Shown here: one piece after another, positions 1 to 5,763 of the stretch
How the letters are laid out: each line of letters opens with the position of its first letter
How positions within the stretch are numbered: the stretch's first letter is position 1
Assembly: GCA_913049615.1 (NCBI GenBank)
Contig: CAJWZI010000128.1
Coordinates: 1 to 5,763, forward strand
DNA length: 5,763 nucleotides
Source: an uncultured Alphaproteobacteria bacterium
Lineage (GTDB): Bacteria; Pseudomonadota; Alphaproteobacteria; GCA-2731375
Reading direction: 5' to 3'
Made by a program: the position numbers and the translations under genes
Notes under the pieces: generated by a model
Told to the model about the DNA's origin: nothing
What the model saw: only the letters and a program-made list of their open reading frames with translations
Databases searched by the model: none

Positions 1-1409
1 ACATAAAGCGGCACTAACATGGACCAGGGCGATTCATGAATATGGCTAATGACTTCCTGGCTAGCGCGCGATTCACCGTGGAAAGTCATGAACAACAAGC
101 GCCAGGAATAAAATGCCGTCATCACTGCCGCTGCCAAGCCCAGCCAGAAGGCGTATTGCCCCGCCCCTGTGTGGGCCGCAAAGGCGGATTCTAAAATGGC
201 ATCCTTGGAGTAAAAGCCTGCGAATACGGGTAGGCCGGCCAGGGCCAAGGAGCCAATCCACATCATGGCGTAGGTCTGGGGAATGTACTTGTAGAGCCCG
301 CCCATGCGCCGCATGTCCTGCTCATTCGACATAGCATGAATGACGGAGCCGGAGCCCAGGAACAGTAGCGCCTTGAAAAAGGCATGGGTGAACAAATGAA
401 AGATCGCCACCGGATAGGCCCCCACCCCCAGGGCAAAGAACATGTAACCCAGTTGGCTACACGTAGAATAAGCGATCACCCGCTTAATATCGTTCTGCAC
501 CAAACCCACCGTAGCGGCAAAAAACGCGGTCGATGCGCCGACAATGGTCACCACGGTAAGAGCGACAGGGGAATATTCGAACATCGGGGAACAGCGGGCG
601 ACAAGGAATACGCCAGCTGTGACCATGGTCGCCGCGTGGATCAGGGCACTAACCGGCGTTGGACCTTCCATGGCATCGGGCAGCCAGGTGTGCAGCGGCA
701 CCTGGGCCGATTTACCCATAGCACCGATGAATAGCAGAATGCATATAGTCGTCATGACATCGAATTCCCAACTCAGGAATTCCAACGTCTTGCCAACCTG
801 ATCCGGACTGGCTGCGAAGACAGTGTCCAAATCGACGGAACCGAACACCATAAAGATCGCCATGATGCCCAGGCCAAAACCGAAGTCGCCAACCCGATTG
901 ACAAGAAATGCCTTGATGGCCGCAGCGTTGGCTGATGGCCGGTGATACCAGAATCCGATCAACAGATATGACGCCAGTCCCACGCCTTCCCAACCAAAGA
1001 ACATCTGCAGGAAGTTGTCCGCCGTCACCAGCATCAACATTGCAAAGGTGAATAAGGACAGATAAGCCATGAAGCGGGGCTTGTGGGGATCGTGGGACAT
1101 GTAGCCAACAGAATAGACATGCACTAACGCCGACACCCCGTTGACTACAACCAACATGACCGCTGTTAACTGGTCAATACGCAAAGACCAGGAGACATCA
1201 AAGGTGCCCGAGACGATCCAAGACGCCACCTCGACTTTGACCGGCTGGCCGTCTAGGGCCACCTGCCAAAATGCCACTAGCGACAGCACCGCCGAAATGA
1301 CTACCGCGCCGCAGGTAATCCCTTGCGACGGACGGTCTCCCAGGACCCGGCCGAAAATGCCGGCAATTAGGAACGCTATAAGGGGTAGGAAGACTATAGC
1401 GTGATACAT
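1..1409 (-). CDS. nuoL: NADH-quinone oxidoreductase subunit L (complex I, ND5-like), 3' end cut by window
   Basis: This is the distal antiporter-like membrane subunit of complex I, which conducts protons across the inner membrane. The frame opens at ATG (1409-1407, protein [14 protein letters not shown]) and runs without a stop for 469 codons to the left edge. The family is usually 610-700 aa, so the last transmembrane helices and the long lateral helix lie outside the window. Conserved channel residues are visible: Glu141 in [15 protein letters not shown], Arg172 and Asp175 in NRVGDFGFG, Lys233 in [19 protein letters not shown], His258 in [14 protein letters not shown], His338, His342 and Lys346 in [15 protein letters not shown], and Lys402-Asp403 in [11 protein letters not shown]. 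From family knowledge these match E. coli Glu144, Lys229, His254, Lys342 and Lys399. The start is 7 nt after the nuoK stop, with a GGGG ribosome site overlapping that stop. NuoM and NuoN share the fold, but the N-terminus and position after nuoK favour NuoL. Confidence 0.97.
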   Translation of the reverse strand, partial: MYHAIVFLPLIAFLIAGIFGRVLGDRPSQGITCGAVVISAVLSLVAFWQVALDGQPVKVEVASWIVSGTFDVSWSLRIDQLTAVMLVVVNGVSALVHVYSVGYMSHDPHKPRFMAYLSLFTFAMLMLVTADNFLQMFFGWEGVGLASYLLIGFWYHRPSANAAAIKAFLVNRVGDFGFGLGIMAIFMVFGSVDLDTVFAASPDQVGKTLEFLSWEFDVMTTICILLFIGAMGKSAQVPLHTWLPDAMEGPTPVSALIHAATMVTAGVFLVARCSPMFEYSPVALTVVTIVGASTAFFAATVGLVQNDIKRVIAYSTCSQLGYMFFALGVGAYPVAIFHLFTHAFFKALLFLGSGSVIHAMSNEQDMRRMGGLYKYIPQTYAMMWIGSLALAGLPVFAGFYSKDAILESAFAAHTGAGQYAFWLGLAAAVMTAFYSWRLLFMTFHGESRASQEVISHIHESPWSMLVPLY

Positions 1410-1413
1410 CTAA

Positions 1414-1419
1414 CCCCTA
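1414..1419 (-). promoter_or_regulatory. Ribosome binding site of nuoL, overlapping the nuoK stop
   Basis: On the minus strand the nuoK stop codon runs straight into a G tract (TAGGGG), followed by a 4-nt spacer TTAG and the nuoL ATG. The purine-rich tract at this distance supports the chosen nuoL start. Because the site includes the nuoK stop codon, ribosomes finishing nuoK would sit on it, so nuoL translation is probably coupled to nuoK. The coupling is inferred; the sequence is seen directly. Confidence 0.6.
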
Positions 1420-1737
1420 GCCCTTCATCAGGTTTATATCTTCGACTTCGATGGTGCCGCGATTGCGGAAGTAAACCACAATGATAGCCAATCCGATGGC
1501 TGCCTCGCCCGCCGCGACCGTAAGGACAAACATTGCAAAGATTTGGCCTACCAGGTCGTTCAGGAATACTGAAAAGGCAATCAAATTGATGTTTACCGCC
1601 AACAGCATCAGCTCGACGGACATCAAAATAATGATGACGTTCTTCCGATTCAGGAAGATCCCAAAAATTCCGATGGTGAACAGTACCGCTGCCAGGGTGA
1701 GATAATGGCCAAGGCCGATTGAAAAAAACTCCGTCAC
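1417..1737 (-). CDS. nuoK: NADH-quinone oxidoreductase subunit K (complex I, ND4L-like)
   Basis: This is a small three-helix membrane subunit of complex I that sits between NuoJ and the antiporter-like subunits and carries part of the proton path. It is 106 aa, close to the family's usual 100-105. Three hydrophobic segments are seen at about residues 11-29, 34-58 and 64-89. The two key membrane glutamates are present: Glu42 in [16 protein letters not shown] and Glu78 in [12 protein letters not shown] (E. coli Glu36 and Glu72). The FGIFLNRKN loop and the DINLMKG C-terminus are typical of alphaproteobacteria. The start is GTG (1737-1735), because the nearby ATG at 1739-1737 is followed at once by TGA. 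It lies 10 nt after nuoJ and 7 nt before nuoL. Residue 77 is Gly where Ala is usual beside the second glutamate. Confidence 0.97.
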   Translation of the reverse strand: MTEFFSIGLGHYLTLAAVLFTIGIFGIFLNRKNVIIILMSVELMLLAVNINLIAFSVFLNDLVGQIFAMFVLTVAAGEAAIGLAIIVVYFRNRGTIEVEDINLMKG

Positions 1738-1750
1738 ATGCGCACCATCA
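1734..1750 (-). promoter_or_regulatory. nuoJ-nuoK junction: TGATG, four-codon ORF and nuoK GTG start
   Basis: On the minus strand the nuoJ stop TGA shares its last base with an ATG (TGATG). From that ATG runs a minimal frame ATG-GTG-CGC-ATG-TGA, whose TGA overlaps the nuoK GTG start (GTGA). No strong Shine-Dalgarno sequence precedes nuoK; only a weak GATGG is present 7 nt upstream. The layout would suit re-initiation by ribosomes ending nuoJ, either directly or through the tiny frame. That function is inference; chance is possible for so short a frame. Confidence 0.4.
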
Positions 1751-2362
1751 AATGCCCTGCCCCGGCTGAATTTTTTTAAGCTCCACCGCGTCCTCGCGCC
1801 GCCGGGCCAATTGGTCCCGGATCACCTGTTTGCGGACACCCGGGCGCTGCCGCAGGGTCAGTACAATGGCCCCTACCATGGCAATCAGCAGGATCATGCC
1901 CGCAGCCTGAAAAGGGTAGATATATTTTGTGTAGAGCACATCACCCAGCGCAGCGGTATTTTGGCGGTGAACCATGTCCGGGATCGGCTCGGTTCCCGTC
2001 GCCAAGACCTCCGGTGATATGGTTGCCGTGCCTAGAACCATCAGCAATTCGACCAACAGGATGATGCCGACCAATAAACCGATTGGCATGTATTGCAAAA
2101 AACCTTCGCGCATCTCAACGAAGTTGATGTCCAACATCATGACGACAAACATGAACAATACTGCCACGGCCCCCACATAAACCACGACCAGGACCATCGC
2201 CAAGAATTCCGCCCCGATGAGGACGAAAAGGGCCGCCGATGTAAAGAAGGTCAAGATCAGGCACAAGACCGAATGCACCGGATTGCGAGCACAAACCACC
2301 ATGATCCCACCGAACACCGCGATGATGGCAAAAATGTAAAATGCGATTCCCTGCAGGATCAT
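1748..2362 (-). CDS. nuoJ: NADH-quinone oxidoreductase subunit J (complex I, ND6-like)
   Basis: This is a membrane subunit of complex I next to NuoH and NuoK, in the region that transmits quinone chemistry to the proton channels. It is 204 aa, normal for alphaproteobacteria. Hydrophobic segments are seen at about residues 3-23, 30-49, 54-76, 92-112 and 150-168. The third holds the family's most conserved stretch, [18 protein letters not shown], with Tyr62 (E. coli Tyr59) where the family has its pi-bulge helix. The charged tail from about residue 170 ends in QPGQGI, a typical alphaproteobacterial terminus. The start is ATG at 2362-2360, 20 nt after nuoI, with a weak TTGGA about 9 nt upstream. 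An ATG 8 nt further upstream is out of frame and stops after three codons. Nothing suggests truncation. Confidence 0.97.
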   Translation of the reverse strand: MILQGIAFYIFAIIAVFGGIMVVCARNPVHSVLCLILTFFTSAALFVLIGAEFLAMVLVVVYVGAVAVLFMFVVMMLDINFVEMREGFLQYMPIGLLVGIILLVELLMVLGTATISPEVLATGTEPIPDMVHRQNTAALGDVLYTKYIYPFQAAGMILLIAMVGAIVLTLRQRPGVRKQVIRDQLARRREDAVELKKIQPGQGI

Positions 2363-2370
2363 CCCGTCAT
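2359..2370 (-). promoter_or_regulatory. Three-codon ORF ending on the nuoJ start codon
   Basis: In the gap after nuoI the minus strand reads ATG-ACG-GGA-TGA, and this TGA overlaps the nuoJ start as ATGA. The frame is not in phase with nuoJ. It could be chance or could help place a ribosome on the nuoJ start by stop-start coupling. Only the sequence arrangement is seen; a role is inferred. Confidence 0.3.
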
Positions 2371-2382
2371 GTCCAATCTAAC

Positions 2383-2871
2383 CTAGCGGTAAGGCGCGTC
2401 AGCGGCAATATTCGCCGCGATCTCGCGCTCCCATCGATCGCCATTGGCCAGCAATTTTGCCTTGTCATAGAACAGTTCCTCGCGGGTTTCCGTAGCGTAT
2501 TCGAAGTTGGGGCCTTCTACGATGGCATCCACCGGGCAAGCCTCCTCGCAATAACCGCAATAGATGCATTTGGTCATGTCGATGTCATACCTAGTGGTTC
2601 GCCGGCTACCATCATCTCGTGGTTCAGCTTCTATGGTAATGGCCTGTGCGGGGCAGATCGCTTCGCACAGTTTGCAGGCGATGCAACGTTCTTCTCCATT
2701 AGGATAGCGGCGCAAGGCGTGTTCGCCTCGGAACCGAGGGCTCAAGGGGCCTTTTTCGTAAGGGTAATTCACCGTTACTCGTTTGCGGAACATATAGCGA
2801 AAGGTCAGGGCCATGCCCTCGACAATCTCCCACAACAGCAGGGCACGGACGTTCTGTTTCATGAAGCTCAT
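2383..2871 (-). CDS. nuoI: NADH-quinone oxidoreductase subunit I (complex I, 2x[4Fe-4S], TYKY-like)
   Basis: This is the ferredoxin-like subunit of the peripheral arm, which carries electrons through clusters N6a and N6b towards cluster N2 in NuoB and then quinone. It is 162 aa, the usual alphaproteobacterial length. Two classical motifs are visible: [12 protein letters not shown] at Cys63, 66, 69 and 73, and [12 protein letters not shown] at Cys102, 105, 108 and 112. By family knowledge, each cluster takes three cysteines from one motif and the last cysteine of the other. The N-terminal 30 residues can form an amphipathic helix lying on the membrane subunit NuoH. The segments [19 protein letters not shown] and [16 protein letters not shown] are strongly conserved. 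The start is ATG 2871-2869, with AAAGAG upstream at a good distance; Met4 is a less likely alternative. It lies 14 nt after nuoH. Confidence 0.98.
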   Translation of the reverse strand: MSFMKQNVRALLLWEIVEGMALTFRYMFRKRVTVNYPYEKGPLSPRFRGEHALRRYPNGEERCIACKLCEAICPAQAITIEAEPRDDGSRRTTRYDIDMTKCIYCGYCEEACPVDAIVEGPNFEYATETREELFYDKAKLLANGDRWEREIAANIAADAPYR

Positions 2872-2879
2872 GGTTCAGG

Positions 2880-2885
2880 CTCTTT
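2880..2885 (-). promoter_or_regulatory. Ribosome binding site of nuoI
   Basis: The minus strand reads AAAGAG directly after the nuoH TGA, 8 nt before the nuoI ATG at 2871. The spacing favours this ATG over the in-frame Met4 codon at 2862-2860. Confidence 0.5.
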
Positions 2886-3902
2886 TCATGTCTGCGGCAC
2901 GAGATCAAAGGCCACCAGTACGCCGGCCGTCAACGCCACCCAGAATAGAGAAAACGGTAAAAAAACTTTCCAGCCCAGGCGCATCAACTGATCATACCGA
3001 TAGCGCGGCAAGGTGGCTCGCACCCAGACGAAAACAAATAAGAGGAATGAAATTTTCAGGAAAAACCAGATGGGTCCAGGTATCCAATTGAATGGCGCTA
3101 TATCGAACGGCGGTAGCCAGCCGCCAAGGAACAGGATCGCCGTCATACCTGACATCAGGATCATGTTGGCATATTCGCCGAGGAAGAACAGGGCAAAGGT
3201 CATGGAAGAATATTCGGTCTGATAGCCCGCAACCAGTTCCGCCTCGGCTTCGGGTAAGTCAAAGGGATGACGATTGGTTTCCGCAAGAGTCGAAATAAAG
3301 AAGATAATGAACATTGGGAACAGGGGTATGAAGAACCAGACTCCTTCCGCCTGGGCCCGCACCACGTCCGAGACGTTAAGCGATCCGACGCAAAGCAGGA
3401 CCGTTATAATGACAAAGCCGATGGAAACTTCATAGCTGACCATTTGCGCCGCCGAGCGCAGGGCGGATAGAAAAGGATATTTGGAGTTAGAGGCCCAGCC
3501 CGCCATGACAATGCCGTAAACACCCAGAGAGGAGATGGCGAACAGGTACAGGATACCTACATTGATGTCCGAAATCACGACGCCTTCATCAAACGGGATC
3601 ACTGCCCAAGCCACCATGGACAACAGGAATAACAATATCGGCGCAATCACGAAAATAAACTTGTTGGCCGAGGTAGGGAGTACTGTTTCCTTGAAGAATA
3701 ACTTGGCTCCATCTGCGAAGGCCTGCAGCAGGCCAAACGGCCCGACCACATTTGGGCCCATACGCAATTGCATAGCGGCCATGACCTTACGCTCGGCATA
3801 TGTCAACATGGCAACGAAAAATAGTAGCGGCACCACGATAGCCAAGATTTGCGCCACGATAAAGATGCCCGGCAGCAGGTATGTGGCCCAGAACTCAGCC
3901 AT
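2886..3902 (-). CDS. nuoH: NADH-quinone oxidoreductase subunit H (complex I, ND1-like)
   Basis: This is the membrane subunit that joins the peripheral and membrane arms and forms much of the ubiquinone chamber and its charged E-channel. It is 338 aa, the family's normal length, with about eight transmembrane segments. Both family signatures are seen: [21 protein letters not shown] at residues 49-69, and [20 protein letters not shown] at 213-232. Charged residues important in the family are present, including Glu37-Arg38-Lys39, Arg47, Glu158 in MVSYEVSIG, Glu208, and the acidic loop Glu218, Glu220 and Glu222. The motif [18 protein letters not shown] lies near the C-terminus (295-312). The start ATG overlaps the end of nuoG by 8 nt (ATGGCTGA). 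Residue 212 is His (NRHPFDLP), where many alphaproteobacteria have Ala or Pro; E. coli also has His. Confidence 0.98.
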   Translation of the reverse strand: MAEFWATYLLPGIFIVAQILAIVVPLLFFVAMLTYAERKVMAAMQLRMGPNVVGPFGLLQAFADGAKLFFKETVLPTSANKFIFVIAPILLFLLSMVAWAVIPFDEGVVISDINVGILYLFAISSLGVYGIVMAGWASNSKYPFLSALRSAAQMVSYEVSIGFVIITVLLCVGSLNVSDVVRAQAEGVWFFIPLFPMFIIFFISTLAETNRHPFDLPEAEAELVAGYQTEYSSMTFALFFLGEYANMILMSGMTAILFLGGWLPPFDIAPFNWIPGPIWFFLKISFLLFVFVWVRATLPRYRYDQLMRLGWKVFLPFSLFWVALTAGVLVAFDLVPQT

Positions 3903-3920
3903 CGATGCCTGTCGCCTCTT
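3895..3920 (-). promoter_or_regulatory. nuoG-nuoH overlap with nuoH ribosome binding site
   Basis: The nuoH ATG and the nuoG TGA lie within the same 8 bases (ATGGCTGA on the minus strand). Candidate ribosome sites inside the nuoG end are AAGAGG (3920-3915, 12 nt from the ATG) and ACAGG (3912-3908, 5 nt away). A perfect AGGAGG at 3928-3923 is about 20 nt away, too far for an ordinary site, and encodes part of the Gly-Gly-Glu-Glu of NuoG. The overlap makes coupled translation likely. Confidence 0.5.
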
Positions 3921-5763
3921 CCCCTCCTAGATAAAGTTGACTGCACTCCGCCATCACGGCGGACGCGCGGCAGATGGCGTTGTCTAGATAATAGTCGCTG
4001 ACAGGGCTTTCAAACGGCGCCTCGGCCAATTCGCCAATCGTCCCAAAGGCACCCATCTCGCCCGGGGCCACCTCGTCGGTTTTTGCTAGGGTAGGCGCCA
4101 CCTCCACCATATGTTGGCGTAACTGCGCCAAACTATCATAGGGCAAGGGCTGTTCTAAAACGTCTGAATAGGCGCGCAATATGGTCCAGTCCTCCCGTGC
4201 ATCACCAGGCGGATCATTCGCCCGCCGGCTATGTTGCACCCGACCTTCCGTATTGACCCAGGTCGCAGCCTTTTCGGTATACGCAGCCCCCGGCAGAATA
4301 ACATCAGCGCGGTGCGCGCCCGCGTCTCCATGATGACCCTGATAGATGACAAAGGCATTGCCGAGGCCGTCCATGTCAATTTCATCAGCGCCAAGCAGCC
4401 AAACCAGATCAATCTCGCCTTTACCAGCTCCGTCGATGATTGAGGCAACGTCCCGCCCGCCATCACCCGGCAGGAAACCGATATCCATGCCACCGACCCG
4501 CGAGGCGGCTCTGTGCAAAATGTTGAAACCATTCCAATTGTCACGGATCATACAGTTCTTTTCAGCCACTTGACGGGCGAGTCCGAAGACAGCCGCACCG
4601 TCATCACGGGCTACTGCACCGCTACCCAGCAAAATCATGGGCCGCTCCGCCGCCGCAAGAACCTGGGCAAAACCAAGACTACCGTCAAAAATTTCTCTCA
4701 AGGTTGCCGGGCCGGCGCCAAGGTAGTCGTATTTGTAAGTCAACTCCACTTTTGGCCCGATCACGCCGACCTTCAATCCACCCCGCAGCCAACGTTTGCG
4801 GATGCGGGCATTGACCAGGGTTGCTTCCCAGCGCGTATTGGTACCGACCAGCAGAATGGCGTCTGATTCTTCAATTCCAGAGATAGATGTATTGAAAAGA
4901 TAATCGCCGCGATGCGTGCCGCTGATTTTAGCGCCGTCTTGGCGACAATCGAGGTTGGCGGAACCAAGGACAGCGAACAGTTCCTTTAAGGCCAGCATTG
5001 CCTCTACGTCCGCCATGTCGCCGGCGATGGCGGCCATTTGCGAACCTTCCATGTCATACATCTTGGCTTTAATGGCGGCAAAGGCTGTCTCCCAACTTGC
5101 CGCCTGGAGTCTGCCATCAACCCGCACATAGGGTTTGTCCAAACGCTGACGGCCCAGACCATCGACCGCATAGCGGGACCGGTCACCCAGCCATTCCTCG
5201 TTCACGTCCTCATGCAGACGCGGCAGCACCCGCAGCACCTCGTTACCCCGGCAGTCAATGCGAATATTGCAACCCACAGCGTCATGGACATCGATGCTCT
5301 CGGTCTTGCGCAATTCCCAAGGTCGAGCATTGAACGCATAAGCTTGGTTGGTCAGCGCACCTACGGGGCAAACATCTACCAAATTACCCGATAGTTCAGA
5401 CGTCAGAGCCTCTTCAACGTAGGTGCCGATTTCGGTCTCCTCGCCCCGGAAGGTGGCGCCCAGTTCCTCAACACCGGCGATTTCAGTAGCGAAACGGATG
5501 CACCGAGTACAGGTAATGCAGCGGGTCATGGATGTCGCGACCAAGGGCCCAAGGTATTTATCCTTCAAGGCCCTCTTATGCTCTGTAAACCTGCTATTGC
5601 CTCGGCCAAAGGCCATAGCCTGATCCTGTAAATCACACTCGCCGCCCTGATCGCAGATCGGGCAATCCAGGGGATGATTGATCAAAAGGAATTCCATGGC
5701 GCCCTTCTGCGCCTTGACAGCAACCTCGGAATTTGTGCGAATGACCATACCGTCACCCACGGG
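3895..5763 (-). CDS. nuoG: NADH-quinone oxidoreductase subunit G (complex I, 75 kDa-like), 5' end cut by window
   Basis: This is the largest peripheral-arm subunit, passing electrons from NuoE/NuoF through Fe-S clusters towards NuoI. The frame is open to the right edge, giving 622 residues; about 70-75 N-terminal residues with the [2Fe-2S] N1b ligands are missing. The true start is outside, so the GTG at 5760 and Met codons near it are internal. Counting the first full codon (Pro) as 1, the HxxxCxxCxxxxxC motif for N5 is at His30, Cys34, Cys37 and Cys43. The N4 ligands are Cys82, Cys85, Cys88 and Cys132, with the usual 43-residue spacing before the last. The rest is a degenerate molybdopterin-oxidoreductase domain, with YQGHHGD near 475 and WVNTEGRVQ near 504. 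The cysteines for extra cluster N7 are absent, as in mitochondria and other alphaproteobacteria. The C-terminus [12 protein letters not shown] is family-typical. It overlaps nuoH by 8 nt. Confidence 0.98.
   Translation of the reverse strand, partial: PVGDGMVIRTNSEVAVKAQKGAMEFLLINHPLDCPICDQGGECDLQDQAMAFGRGNSRFTEHKRALKDKYLGPLVATSMTRCITCTRCIRFATEIAGVEELGATFRGEETEIGTYVEEALTSELSGNLVDVCPVGALTNQAYAFNARPWELRKTESIDVHDAVGCNIRIDCRGNEVLRVLPRLHEDVNEEWLGDRSRYAVDGLGRQRLDKPYVRVDGRLQAASWETAFAAIKAKMYDMEGSQMAAIAGDMADVEAMLALKELFAVLGSANLDCRQDGAKISGTHRGDYLFNTSISGIEESDAILLVGTNTRWEATLVNARIRKRWLRGGLKVGVIGPKVELTYKYDYLGAGPATLREIFDGSLGFAQVLAAAERPMILLGSGAVARDDGAAVFGLARQVAEKNCMIRDNWNGFNILHRAASRVGGMDIGFLPGDGGRDVASIIDGAGKGEIDLVWLLGADEIDMDGLGNAFVIYQGHHGDAGAHRADVILPGAAYTEKAATWVNTEGRVQHSRRANDPPGDAREDWTILRAYSDVLEQPLPYDSLAQLRQHMVEVAPTLAKTDEVAPGEMGAFGTIGELAEAPFESPVSDYYLDNAICRASAVMAECSQLYLGGEEATGIDG

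Noticed and set aside
384..734. A plus-strand frame of 116 codons, with others at 113-334 and 544-801, and minus-strand frames at 73-261 and 712-993.
   Set aside because: All lie within the continuous nuoL frame, which gives an unbroken match to NuoL motifs from 1409 to the window edge. The short frames are out of phase with it.
767..783. A near-direct repeat containing two GAATTCC copies.
   Set aside because: It is only 7 bases, encodes parts of NuoL (EFLSWEF) and has no other repeat copies or symmetry suggesting a site.
1..1409. Possible broken nuoL, since only short closed frames appear in this region.
   Set aside because: Reading the minus strand from the ATG at 1409 gives 469 sense codons without a stop or frameshift. 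The gene is simply cut by the window edge.
2341..2991. A plus-strand open frame of 216 codons running opposite nuoI and the ends of nuoH and nuoJ.
   Set aside because: It lies entirely antisense to well-supported conserved genes, its translation shows no recognisable family, and it has no convincing ribosome site. It is a shadow of the codon pattern of the real genes.
3923..3928. A perfect AGGAGG on the minus strand as the nuoH ribosome site or the mark of an alternative start.
   Set aside because: It is about 20 nt from the nuoH ATG and encodes part of the NuoG C-terminus. Closer weaker sites serve better, and no other start follows it in the nuoH frame.
3535..3930. A plus-strand frame of 131 codons opposite the start of nuoH.
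   Set aside because: It mirrors hydrophobic NuoH codons in reverse and shows no domain. It also spans the nuoG-nuoH overlap.
5746..5760. A GTG at 5760-5758 or an ATG at 5748-5746 as the true nuoG start.
   Set aside because: The reading frame continues to the edge, and the N1b-ligand domain always precedes the His-Cys motif in this family, so these are internal codons.

Overview
The window is a stretch of a respiratory complex I (NDH-1, proton-pumping NADH:ubiquinone oxidoreductase) operon. Every gene lies on the minus strand. In transcription order (right to left) they are nuoG (5' end cut by the window edge), nuoH, nuoI, nuoJ, nuoK and nuoL (3' end cut by the window edge). The four middle genes are complete. 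No gene is broken, and no foreign ORF, RNA gene, mobile element, CRISPR array or long intergenic region was found.

The proteins point to an alphaproteobacterium, possibly a Rhodospirillales-like lineage; the finer placement is inference. NuoI is about 162 aa and has the alphaproteobacterial/mitochondrial-type text between its two ferredoxin motifs. NuoG is of the short type (about 690-700 aa expected) and lacks the extra N7 cluster cysteines. NuoJ ends in a basic tail finishing PGQGI. The gene order G-H-I-J-K-L is the standard bacterial one, and base composition is only moderately GC-rich by eye.

Layout: 3895-5763 nuoG; 2886-3902 nuoH, overlapping the end of nuoG by 8 nt; 2383-2871 nuoI; 1748-2362 nuoJ; 1417-1737 nuoK, with a GTG start; 1-1409 nuoL. 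Gaps between genes are 7-20 nt, so one transcript is expected, with its promoter upstream of the right edge and nuoM/nuoN probably to the left. No promoter or terminator is visible inside the window.

How the parts work together: NuoG carries electrons through Fe-S clusters in the peripheral arm. NuoI passes them through clusters N6a and N6b towards N2 and quinone. NuoH forms the membrane part of the quinone site. NuoJ and NuoK link it to the antiporter-like subunits, of which NuoL is the distal proton channel. The expected ligand and channel residues are all present in the parts seen, so the complex looks functional.

I found no undescribed system. The few points worth a second look are small: tiny ORFs that end exactly on the start codons of nuoJ and nuoK, and a few residue-level variations.
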